From contig CAVVRY010000012.1 of assembly GCA_963750735.1 (NCBI GenBank), forward strand, positions 1 through 64,000: 64,000 nt of DNA. The letters are read 5' to 3'. The translations under genes were made by a program, and so were the position numbers. Below are positions 10,763-19,014 of this stretch, in pieces. The notes under the pieces were generated by a model. It was not told the DNA's origin, did not search any database, and saw only the letters and a list, made by a program, of their open reading frames with translations. This DNA comes from JANTGF01 sp963750735 (GTDB taxonomy: Bacteria > Bacteroidota > Bacteroidia > Bacteroidales > VadinHA17). Numbering within the stretch: position 1 is the first letter of the stretch; each line of letters opens with the position of its first letter.

Positions 10763-11728
10763 TTACCCATTGACAACATTTACAGGACAGCCCTGAAGAA
10801 AGGCATCGAGATTGGAAACTGCTATCTTCATCAATCTTGTTCTGGATTCCTTGGGAGCCCATGCTATATGAGGAGTTATAATACAATTTTTAGCTTGTAA
10901 TAATTCATTATCAGCTTCGATTGGTTCTTTTGACACAACATCCACTGCTGCGCCACCTACTTTTCCACTGTTTAATGCATTTTTTAAGTCATCTTCAACA
11001 ACTAATTGACCTCTGGAAGTATTAATGATCATAACACCATCCTTCATCCTGGATATATTGGTTTTGTTAATTATACCCTCGGTACTTTCTAATAAGGGGC
11101 AATGCAAGCTGATTACATCAGAACCCTTAAACAATTCTTCAAGGGAAACATATTTGCACAACTCATCTTCCAATTCTGGAATAATATTTTCATCATTCGC
11201 CAAAACTTTCATCCCAAAGGCCTTAGCAATCTTTGCTGTGGCTTGTCCAATTCGCCCAAACCCAATAATGCCAATTGTTTTATCTGCCAACTCAATGAGA
11301 GGATAGTTCCAAAAACTGAAATCTTTTGATCTTGTCCAATCACCATTCTTTACTGCAGCATTATGCTCACCCACATGGTGGCATAATTCCAACAGCAGGG
11401 CAAATGTCATTTGTGCCACAGAGGTGGTTCCATAGGTAGGAATATTTGTGACCACAATGCCTAAATCCCTGGCAGCCGAAACATCGACAATATTGTATCC
11501 GGTGGCCAGGACTCCAATATATTTAACACTTGGGACTTTTTCGAGAACCTCTCCTGGGAGAGGTGTTTTATTGGTAAATATTACCTCGGCTGAGTCAATT
11601 GCCTCAATAATTGAATCAGTATCAAATGCGGTTCTTTTATATACAGTTAAGCTTCCTAATTTTTCTAAATTTTCCCAGCTAATATCACCTGGATTTAGCG
11701 TATATCCATCAAGAACAACAATTTTCAT
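10763..11728 (-). CDS. D-2-hydroxyacid dehydrogenase (glycerate dehydrogenase-like)
   Basis: A 321-residue NAD-dependent D-2-hydroxyacid dehydrogenase. The Rossmann motif GFGRIG is at 156-161 and the catalytic triad is Arg239 (TSRG), Glu268 (SKEP) and His287 (PHIAW). Overall pattern is closest to glycerate/hydroxypyruvate reductases, which interconvert hydroxypyruvate and D-glycerate. It lies 50 bases upstream of the broken hydrolase gene on the same strand. Activity on glyoxylate or another 2-keto acid is an alternative. Confidence 0.85.
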   Translation of the reverse strand: MKIVVLDGYTLNPGDISWENLEKLGSLTVYKRTAFDTDSIIEAIDSAEVIFTNKTPLPGEVLEKVPSVKYIGVLATGYNIVDVSAARDLGIVVTNIPTYGTTSVAQMTFALLLELCHHVGEHNAAVKNGDWTRSKDFSFWNYPLIELADKTIGIIGFGRIGQATAKIAKAFGMKVLANDENIIPELEDELCKYVSLEELFKGSDVISLHCPLLESTEGIINKTNISRMKDGVMIINTSRGQLVVEDDLKNALNSGKVGGAAVDVVSKEPIEADNELLQAKNCIITPHIAWAPKESRTRLMKIAVSNLDAFLQGCPVNVVNG

Positions 11729-11972
11729 TTTAATATCTTAAGGTAAGAAATTGAAAAAATAAGTATTTCTAAAGCTCTTTTCTGAAAGCTTAATATAAAG
11801 TAGGTTAAATGTAATGAAAAATTGTCAAATTGTATTTGAAGGGAATAATGGTAAAATTAAATATTGGTATTTGAGTATACTACAATATTTTAGAATGAAA
11901 CCCTAATTCATATGTAACATATAAATACAAAAAGGTTATAATGCAGGAGGGATCTATAAGGAGAATTACATA

Positions 11973-13016
11973 TTACTGTTGCAGTTGATTGTTTTTTATA
12001 ACTCTTCGATTTAAAACATCTATATAGCGTATAGCTTCCTTATTTTTATAATCAACATAGGATTTTGATGCCCAATCAATTGCAGTATCAAGATTTCCAT
12101 TGATTTCATTGATAATAGCCATATTGTAGCATGCCCGGCCTGCCACTTTCCTTTTAGGATTGGTAACCTCTAATTCCCATAACTCTGCAGCCCCGTCCCA
12201 GTTGCCTGTTTGTGCCCTTCGTTTGGCAACTTTGAAATTATCTGTTCCCCTTACAAAGTAGTCTCGTGAAACTCTAACTTTATAAGGAAATATTCTTGCT
12301 ACATAATTTTGACCGATAATGTTACTTTTTTGCAAGACAGCTTTTTCTCTTTCCATAACTGCTTCTACCGCTTTGGCAGGATTTATCCCAACACCTTGTA
12401 AGGTAATATTATCGTTTATCATGTACTCATCCAGTATTAGACTTTGAGCCGGATAATATATTCTCCAACCTGTTTTAATTAAGGTTGAAATTGTTGCCTG
12501 ATGTTCTATGGCAGGAACGGATATACCAACCGGAGTCGATAGTTCAACCGGAATCATCTTATAATCAATTGCTGCATCGGTATCATAAAATGATAGTGCA
12601 AAAAGCACATCGACTTCATTTTTTTGACATAATTGATCAATCATTTCCCAAGATAACGGAACTGGAAATGAACCCGATCCCCGACTGTTGTTATCTATAT
12701 TCTCTAAAATTTTTACTTCGGTGAAACCATTGCTGTTAAGAAGGCCATCATGTAATCCTTTAATGAATTCTTTTGCCCCATTTATGTCCAGTTCCTTCCC
12801 TTCCAGGGAAAATATTCTGTCAATTTTATCAAGGTCGGAATTTTCTTCTGATGGCCCACTCTGGTTTATTATACCAACAGACTGAATATCAGAAGGAAGA
12901 TGAACGGGAGCAGGTTCTATAACACTCATTGTTAGTTCATTCATAGAGCTACATGAGCTTACCAAGATATATACCACTAGAAGAATCAGTATTATTGTAT
13001 TATTAAATCTTCTCAT
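11973..13016 (-). CDS. lipoprotein of DUF6340 type
   Basis: A 347-residue predicted lipoprotein: hydrophobic N-terminus and lipobox LVSSC with Cys22. The body is a mixed alpha/beta region followed by a short TPR-like helical end (residues about 260-335, with paired AxxxYNMA and WASKSY patterns). The pattern matches the Bacteroidota family called DUF6340, from memory and not verified. Function unknown; likely anchored to the outer membrane. No obvious operon partner: about 240 bases separate it from the dehydrogenase gene and 303 from the DUF454 gene. Confidence 0.65.
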   Translation of the reverse strand: MRRFNNTIILILLVVYILVSSCSSMNELTMSVIEPAPVHLPSDIQSVGIINQSGPSEENSDLDKIDRIFSLEGKELDINGAKEFIKGLHDGLLNSNGFTEVKILENIDNNSRGSGSFPVPLSWEMIDQLCQKNEVDVLFALSFYDTDAAIDYKMIPVELSTPVGISVPAIEHQATISTLIKTGWRIYYPAQSLILDEYMINDNITLQGVGINPAKAVEAVMEREKAVLQKSNIIGQNYVARIFPYKVRVSRDYFVRGTDNFKVAKRRAQTGNWDGAAELWELEVTNPKRKVAGRACYNMAIINEINGNLDTAIDWASKSYVDYKNKEAIRYIDVLNRRVIKNNQLQQ

Positions 13017-13319
13017 AATCCTTGTATTATGTTTTTATTCAAGAACCTAGCCAGGTATAAAACAGGAATTACCTAATTGGCAGCTCCTCGTATTATTATA
13101 TACGGGAATTGAATAAATAGTTACCTGTTAATAGAATTATTTTAGGTTGGGAAAAGGATTTAATGATTCTTATCCGAAGAAAAGCGATATTATTTAATTG
13201 TTAAAACCCTTGGGTGTTTTATGATATTTACTTCCTGTGGAACAGGATAAATAATTTATTCCAATAATTATGGTTTTTAAGCTCCGGTGTTATTGTCGAT
13301 GATAGAATTCTGTTCAAAC
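13017..13319. other. intergenic stretch with two small hairpins
   Basis: This 303-base gap has no coding frame. It contains hairpins at 13203-13220 (AAAACCC pairing with GGGTGTTTT, one bulge) and 13234-13246 (CCTGT/ACAGG). Either could end the Fur/DUF454 transcript running leftward, but neither is followed by a good T run on the minus strand. Confidence 0.4.
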
Positions 13320-13709
13320 TCATGAATCATCTTTGTCTTTTTGAACTGTTGGAATAATAAAACCCATAACAATGGTTCCTATTATTCCTACTACCAGAAC
13401 AAGAATCTTAACAGATAAATTTGAGATAAAAAACACATAAGATAAGGTGATCATGATCCACATGGTTCCAATCGAGAAATATTTTTGCCTTCGGGTCATC
13501 CCCCGATCGGATTGGAACTTCAAGATATAAGAGCCAAAAAACCTGTTCGAAATCAAAGTATTGTATAGCTTCTCAGAACTTCTTATGTACAACCCAGCTG
13601 AAAGAAGGACAAATGGTGTTGTGGGCAGTCCAGGAATAAAAACACCTGCAACAGCAAGGATAAGTGATATAGTTCCCAGTACGATTAATATTCCTTTGAA
13701 GAATGTCAT
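13320..13709 (-). CDS. DUF454 (YbaN-like) inner-membrane protein
   Basis: A 129-residue membrane protein with two N-terminal and two C-terminal hydrophobic helices and the DUF454 signature GVFIPGLPTTPFVLLSAGLY at residues 22-41, followed by the amphipathic linker with RSSEKLYN. The role of the family is unknown. It begins 3 bases after the Fur-type regulator gene ends, so both are likely one transcript under the operator upstream of the regulator. Confidence 0.85.
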   Translation of the reverse strand: MTFFKGILIVLGTISLILAVAGVFIPGLPTTPFVLLSAGLYIRSSEKLYNTLISNRFFGSYILKFQSDRGMTRRQKYFSIGTMWIMITLSYVFFISNLSVKILVLVVGIIGTIVMGFIIPTVQKDKDDS

Positions 13710-13712
13710 CTT

Positions 13713-14144
13713 TTATTTTTTGTCATTCAAAAAATCACCAACCAAATGAAGCCGAACATCTTTAATTTTAAAATTCGAAATTTTCTTTTTATTAAAAAAC
13801 TTTTCAAGGATCTCATCCAATTCATTGTCAACATAATCCTCAATTTTATCAGATTCTGAACTATATAAATGGTGATGTTTTTCCATTAAACCATCATATC
13901 TCATAATGTCTTTTTCGGTTTTCACCTTTCTGATTAATTGTTTTTCAACTAAAACATCTAATATTTTATAAACAGTTCCAGTTGCTATACTTGGATGAGA
14001 TTTTCGGATACTTTCGACTATATTTTCTGCAGTTGGATGACATTTAGCCTTATATACTGCTTCTAAAATAGCCATACGCTGGGGAGTGACTTTAAGTCCC
14101 TTCTCCTTTATTAGTTCAAGTATATATGCTCTATTCATTTTCAT
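13713..14144 (-). CDS. Fur/PerR-family transcriptional regulator
   Basis: A 143-residue Fur-superfamily repressor. The N-terminal winged helix carries VTPQRMAILEAV (residues 18-29) and the recognition-helix pattern TGTVYKILDVL. The linker has the metal-binding HHHLY motif. The paired CxxC structural zinc site of classical Fur is missing, a pattern seen in part of the PerR-like group, so peroxide or iron sensing is inferred. The ATG at 14144 is followed by a second in-frame ATG at 14138. A palindromic box 17 bases upstream suggests self-regulation. The DUF454 gene follows in the same unit. Confidence 0.87.
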   Translation of the reverse strand: MKMNRAYILELIKEKGLKVTPQRMAILEAVYKAKCHPTAENIVESIRKSHPSIATGTVYKILDVLVEKQLIRKVKTEKDIMRYDGLMEKHHHLYSSESDKIEDYVDNELDEILEKFFNKKKISNFKIKDVRLHLVGDFLNDKK

Positions 14145-14160
14145 GATGATAAATCCGAGA

Positions 14161-14184
14161 TAAGAATTATTCTTAGATAAGAAT
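14161..14184 (-). promoter_or_regulatory. Fur/PerR-type operator in front of the regulator gene
   Basis: The 15-base sequence TAAGAATTATTCTTA (14161-14175) is a perfect 7-1-7 inverted repeat, the same geometry as known PerR and Fur boxes. A third half-site TAAGAAT follows at 14178-14184, giving a second overlapping inverted repeat. It begins 17 bases before the regulator's ATG at 14144, so binding would block its own promoter. Confidence 0.65.
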
Positions 14185-14201
14185 GAACGAATTTAATATT
14201 T

Positions 14202-15059
14202 TTATTCTATATAACCCAATTCTTTAAGAAAAGAGTCAATTTTAGAGTATGCTTTTGCCTGAACTTCCTTATCAGGATTTGGCCAGCCATTATCTGGTTG
14301 GCTCGATGGCGTAAAAAGATGACCGACACCCTCATAAACATGAAGATACGATTCATTGCCATTTTTAATCATGTTATTTTGGAACAATTTGGATTCAGCA
14401 ATAGGAGTAACTGTATCATCTTTGCCAATCAATATTATTGAAGGAGGTACACCTTTTTTTACATGCTCAGCAGGTGAGTACTTAAGAGGATTTTCATTTT
14501 CACCAAGTAATTTTTTGAACCAACCATCATTTCCCAATGACAATGCAGGGGAAACTAAAACCAGAGCATTGGGCTTACTGTTTATTTTTTCTCCTTCACC
14601 AGATGATGGAAATATGGCAGCACTAGCCGCAAGGTGGGCTCCGGCTGACCAACCATAAGCAGCAATTTGATCCTTTTTAATCTTTAGCTCGACTGAATTT
14701 TCCCTCATCCAGATTATAATATTCCTTGCATCCTCCATTGCATCAATAGGAGTAATGGTCTGTTGGTCAGATAACCTGTATTGAGCTGCGACGGCAACCA
14801 TCCCTTTTTTAGCATATTTCTCACAAAGGCCAAAAGCCCAGGATGGTTCACCCATACTCCAACCGCCTCCATGAAATATGACTATAGTCGGGTAATTTTT
14901 ATTATTATTTGATTCAATGGGTTGAAATACAAATGCCTTCAGAGGAACCGATTTTGTTGAATCAAAAGTATATTCAATGGGTCCTTTGATTTGAGTATCT
15001 TTCTGCGCTGTTGCTTGTAAACAAGCTAAAAGTGCTAACACGATAGTAATTGATTTCAT
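14202..15059 (-). CDS. secreted alpha/beta hydrolase (esterase/lipase-like)
   Basis: A 285-residue hydrolase with a short signal peptide (cleavage likely after ATAQ at 19). The oxyanion motif HGGGW is at 63-67, the nucleophile Ser138 in GWSAG (136-140), with probable Asp215 and His247 (GVGHLF) completing the triad. This is the BD-FAE/esterase type often found beside glycan-degrading genes, where it removes acetyl or other esters. It follows the GH18 gene by 27 bases on the same strand, so they are probably co-transcribed. Confidence 0.83.
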   Translation of the reverse strand: MKSITIVLALLACLQATAQKDTQIKGPIEYTFDSTKSVPLKAFVFQPIESNNNKNYPTIVIFHGGGWSMGEPSWAFGLCEKYAKKGMVAVAAQYRLSDQQTITPIDAMEDARNIIIWMRENSVELKIKKDQIAAYGWSAGAHLAASAAIFPSSGEGEKINSKPNALVLVSPALSLGNDGWFKKLLGENENPLKYSPAEHVKKGVPPSIILIGKDDTVTPIAESKLFQNNMIKNGNESYLHVYEGVGHLFTPSSQPDNGWPNPDKEVQAKAYSKIDSFLKELGYIE

Positions 15060-15086
15060 GAATCAGTCTATTAGTTAAAGAATTGA

Positions 15087-16142
15087 TTACTTGCGTACAG
15101 TAGAATTTTTTAATGTTTGCCAAAAGTCTGGAGCTTCACGGCCTAATACCCAGACAGATATACCTCTAAGCTCATATTTTTTTAGGATTTCTAGTTTACG
15201 CTTCAAAGATTTGCCATTTTCAATAAATACATATTCAAATACACCCCCGTTATCCCATACTGCGTAATTGCAAGCAGCATTTTCATTCCAGGTCGGCAAT
15301 ACATCATTTTTACCTAATAAATGCTGTACGGTTTTGTACCCAATTTGCCGCCCGTTTGAGAACCCACCTTTTTCTTCTGAGTAATCTGCATACCAGTGAA
15401 CTGAATAACTAGGTACTCCCATTGATAATTTACTTGGAGAAACACCTTGATCTAGCATATACTTTACCACCTGCTCTACCCATTCTGCACCGGCAACAGG
15501 GCCTGGGGGAGTTCGACGAGTATGCTGATCGTAAGTCATCACAGTTATAAAGTCTCCAATTTCTGATAATTCCTTTAAAGCAAAACCTGCTCTCCAGTCT
15601 TCATATAAAAATCGTTGATATTCAGAAGGTCCGCCTACATTTTCAAACATATGGACTACTGCAGCTGATAATTCAAGATTCTCACTGTGCAATGCATTAG
15701 CAGTTTCTTTGAAATATTGTAAATAATTGTCCTTATCTGAAACATGCAAACCTTCCAAGTCGAATTGCCAACCATCCAGATTATAACGATCAGCGTATTC
15801 AAGCATCATTTTAATTGAGCGTTTGCGAGAGGTCTGATTAGATATAATTTCATGTAAGAGTTCTTGATCAAAACCCTTATTCACGATTAAGGGCATAACT
15901 TTTATATTATTTTTTTGGGCTATTTTAAGTACTCTCCTATCTATTGATCCTGTAATAACTCCTTCTTTACTGACTAAAAAAGTTTGAGGAGATACAATTG
16001 AAATTTGATCAACATTTGCCTCGAAACTTGCAAATGATTCGGGTGTATCAACCATATAAAATAAATTCTCAGATTTTGTCTGGTTCTGCCCAACTTTGGC
16101 TACGCAAAAAAGAAAAAATACTACTATGATTTTTGTTTTCAT
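15087..16142 (-). CDS. secreted GH18-family protein
   Basis: A 351-residue protein with a signal peptide and one GH18 barrel. The family's catalytic strand is present as DGWQFDLE at 123-130 with the acid Glu130 kept. Later conserved parts are VMTYDQH and the PxKLSMGVPSY region, as in YaaH-like and eukaryotic chitobiase-like members. The target would be beta-1,4-linked GlcNAc in chitin, peptidoglycan or N-glycans. It sits in front of an alpha/beta hydrolase gene (27-base gap). The permease gene upstream is 142 bases away. Confidence 0.85.
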   Translation of the reverse strand: MKTKIIVVFFLFCVAKVGQNQTKSENLFYMVDTPESFASFEANVDQISIVSPQTFLVSKEGVITGSIDRRVLKIAQKNNIKVMPLIVNKGFDQELLHEIISNQTSRKRSIKMMLEYADRYNLDGWQFDLEGLHVSDKDNYLQYFKETANALHSENLELSAAVVHMFENVGGPSEYQRFLYEDWRAGFALKELSEIGDFITVMTYDQHTRRTPPGPVAGAEWVEQVVKYMLDQGVSPSKLSMGVPSYSVHWYADYSEEKGGFSNGRQIGYKTVQHLLGKNDVLPTWNENAACNYAVWDNGGVFEYVFIENGKSLKRKLEILKKYELRGISVWVLGREAPDFWQTLKNSTVRK

Positions 16143-16284
16143 ATTGTTTAACTTGTATTTAAACTATGTTAAATATTTTGGATTGTGACCGACCTGAAAA
16201 GATACTTTTCATCAATGCAATATACTTATATCGGAGTGAAAAAAATGCAATTGCAATAGGAAAGTTCATGCAAAATTTAAAATT

Positions 16285-18750
16285 TTATTCTTCCCTAAGA
16301 GTCTTAGCAGGATTTTCTCTGGTTGCCCTGGAGGTTTGCAAGAAAATGATGATAAGCAGTAGGGCAAATACTAGAATTATAGGTAGGAGGTAATCAACTG
16401 GTGAGATATTAATATGATAGGCAAAGTTTTGTAACCAAACAGAGACCCATTTGTAACTAATTGGAATTCCACATATCGAGGCAATAGCCAGGATCCATAA
16501 ATATTCTCTACTTATGAGTATTGTTAGTGTTTTCAGGTCTGCCCCCAGCACTCTTCTAATTGCAAGTTCTTTAAGTCTTCTTCTTAATGCATAAGCCACC
16601 AGACTTATTAAGCCAAATAAGGAAATTATGATAGCAATGATTGCCAATATACTGAGAAGTTCCAGCTGTACTCGATCCTGCTTGTAGAGTTTGTTGAAAA
16701 GTTCGTCAAGGAAATGGTATTCAAAAGCATATGGGAATTGATCATTCCAGATATTTTCAATTCTGGTAATTGTATTTTCCAGTTCTTTTGTCTCTACTTT
16801 AATTAAGATATTTAATAACCATAAAGGTTCCACTACCATAACCATTGGATCAACCCTGTTTTTAAGAGATTCCTGATGATAATCCTTTATTACTCCAGAA
16901 ATAGGGCCATATGCCAAAATAAAAGACCCGATAGACCAGCTTATTTCCTGTCCGATAGCTTCTTCCGGACTCTCCCATCCCAACTGTTTCATGGCTGTTT
17001 CATTAATCAAATATTCTCGTGGAACCTTGGCTAAATAGTCTTCAACTTTTAATTCATCAGTGAATTCAGGAACCTGATTTAAAACAACTTTTGATGAAAA
17101 GTCATCTCCAGCAATGAACTCCAGTTCCATCATACTAATAAAGTCCGGATCAATAATTTGAATATCCATCATTGGGGCCTGATCCTCTTTTTCATTCAAA
17201 CCCTTTACCAGTATTGGCCCAACATCTCTTATTTCGCTCGATGGTACCTGCATACACGCTGATACTTCGATTATACCAGGTATTTCTTTAAGACGATTTT
17301 TGAGAATCGTATATTGGCTTGTTACTTCATTAGGGATTTCAGGAATAGCAATGATCTGGTCAGACTTAATCCCAAGATTTTTATTTTCGATATATTTGAA
17401 TTGCCTGTTTGCAACCATTGCGCTACATATAAGTATAATTGTTGCACAAAACTGAACTGTAAGAATTACTCTTTTTATATTTATTTTTTTTGTTCTGCTT
17501 TTCATTGACCAACTATTTCCAAGTTTGATCGCCTGAATCACTTTAATTGAAGTCAATACCAGGGAAGGAACTATACTTGCTAAAAATCCACTAATTAGGG
17601 CAAATAAAAATAAAAAAGGTATTAGGAGATTTAAAGGTGGTTTAATCGATATACCTGTCAGATTGGTGAATGCAGGGAAGAAAAGCATTGCTATAATTGA
17701 CCCAATGAACATAGAAAATAAGCTGTAAACTATGACTTCTGAAAAATAAGAAAAGACAAGATTGGTTTTTGAAGCACCTAAAACATTGCGCACACCCACT
17801 TCTTTTTCTTTAGTCATGGCCAGTGCAGTATTAAGATTGGTGAAATTTACCAGTGCGATAATCCAGACAAATAAACCTACCAAAAAAAATACCTGAACAT
17901 AGAATCTTTGCCCATTGGGTATTATTTCTCTAGCCAAATTGGAATCTAGATGAATATCCCTTATAGGCTGAAATTTAAAGGATATTTTGGTTGAATCCTC
18001 CGGATTTGAATGGGTTTTTATAAAATCGGGCATTTTATTTTCCACATCTGTTATGGATGCTCCTTCTGCTAACAATACATAGACATAAGCCCATCCCGAA
18101 CGCTCCTCATCGTTGATAAAGGAAAATAATATATCTACAGGTAGATGAGTGTTTTCAGGAAGATCTAACATTACACCTGTTACTTGATAAACCTTTTCTT
18201 CCGCTGACCAATCACCAAGTACTATAATTTCTTCTCCAAGAATATTTGTCCTGGAAAAATATTTTCTAGCCACTGATTCTGTGAGAACAATAGAGTTTGG
18301 ATTAAGAAGTGCTGTATTAGGATCTCCTTCAATGAGTTGAAAATTAAAAACTTCGAATACTTCATTATCTGTTACATAGGCATGTTTTGGCTTAAATCTT
18401 TTTTCCCCAATCCGAATATATTTTTGTTCCTTATTCTGGAAGCGAATCAATTTTTCTATCTCAGGGATTTCTTTCGGGAGTTCATTTATATAATTTACAG
18501 GTATTCTGGCAAAATGTGCTTCGTAATCACTCTGTGCATTGACATGATAAGTGGGTCGGTAAATTCGATCTGCGTTTAAATGAAAAGACTCATAGGTAGT
18601 TTCCTGATGAAGGTAACTTACAACGAGAATCAAAGTAGTGAAGGCTACTGACAATCCTAAAACATTTAAACTTCCATATAGCCAATTCTTATGGAAATTT
18701 CGAAAAGCACTTTTTGTGGCTAGAGATATGTGGTTTCGAGTAAAATCCAT
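16285..18750 (-). CDS. ABC transporter permease (MacB/FtsX type)
   Basis: An 821-residue membrane protein with the eight-helix layout of Bacteroidota FtsX-like permeases: one helix at the N-terminus (around 28-48), a large periplasmic MacB-core domain, three helices around 280-410, one near 430, a second periplasmic domain, and three C-terminal helices. The repeated FtsX signature is visible as KEVGVRNVLGAS and KELAIRRVLGAD. No ATPase gene is adjacent, so its partner is encoded elsewhere. Such permeases act as mechanotransmission pumps for lipoproteins, peptides or antibiotics; the substrate is unknown. Confidence 0.88.
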   Translation of the reverse strand: MDFTRNHISLATKSAFRNFHKNWLYGSLNVLGLSVAFTTLILVVSYLHQETTYESFHLNADRIYRPTYHVNAQSDYEAHFARIPVNYINELPKEIPEIEKLIRFQNKEQKYIRIGEKRFKPKHAYVTDNEVFEVFNFQLIEGDPNTALLNPNSIVLTESVARKYFSRTNILGEEIIVLGDWSAEEKVYQVTGVMLDLPENTHLPVDILFSFINDEERSGWAYVYVLLAEGASITDVENKMPDFIKTHSNPEDSTKISFKFQPIRDIHLDSNLAREIIPNGQRFYVQVFFLVGLFVWIIALVNFTNLNTALAMTKEKEVGVRNVLGASKTNLVFSYFSEVIVYSLFSMFIGSIIAMLFFPAFTNLTGISIKPPLNLLIPFLFLFALISGFLASIVPSLVLTSIKVIQAIKLGNSWSMKSRTKKINIKRVILTVQFCATIILICSAMVANRQFKYIENKNLGIKSDQIIAIPEIPNEVTSQYTILKNRLKEIPGIIEVSACMQVPSSEIRDVGPILVKGLNEKEDQAPMMDIQIIDPDFISMMELEFIAGDDFSSKVVLNQVPEFTDELKVEDYLAKVPREYLINETAMKQLGWESPEEAIGQEISWSIGSFILAYGPISGVIKDYHQESLKNRVDPMVMVVEPLWLLNILIKVETKELENTITRIENIWNDQFPYAFEYHFLDELFNKLYKQDRVQLELLSILAIIAIIISLFGLISLVAYALRRRLKELAIRRVLGADLKTLTILISREYLWILAIASICGIPISYKWVSVWLQNFAYHINISPVDYLLPIILVFALLLIIIFLQTSRATRENPAKTLREE

Positions 18751-19014
18751 GTTATTCTGAAATTAACCTGATTTTGATGTGAAAGTAAAAAATTGAATTG
18801 ATAATCTCATTTTAGACTTATATTACCGTAACAGAATTTATTCTGGAAAATCTTTTTCCCAAAAAGCCAGTATTTGAATTTTTAAGATTAATCCAACTAA
18901 TTTTCAATATGAAGGTAGGATGAATGGTTTATTTTTATTCCTATTTAACTAAATATTCAATCATTTTAAAACACATGGATAAGTAATTTTAGTACAAAAA
19001 TATACAATTGACAG

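Noticed and set aside
16166..16393. Short plus-strand frame between the GH18 and permease genes
   Set aside because: It overlaps the 3' end of the permease on the other strand and has no family features.
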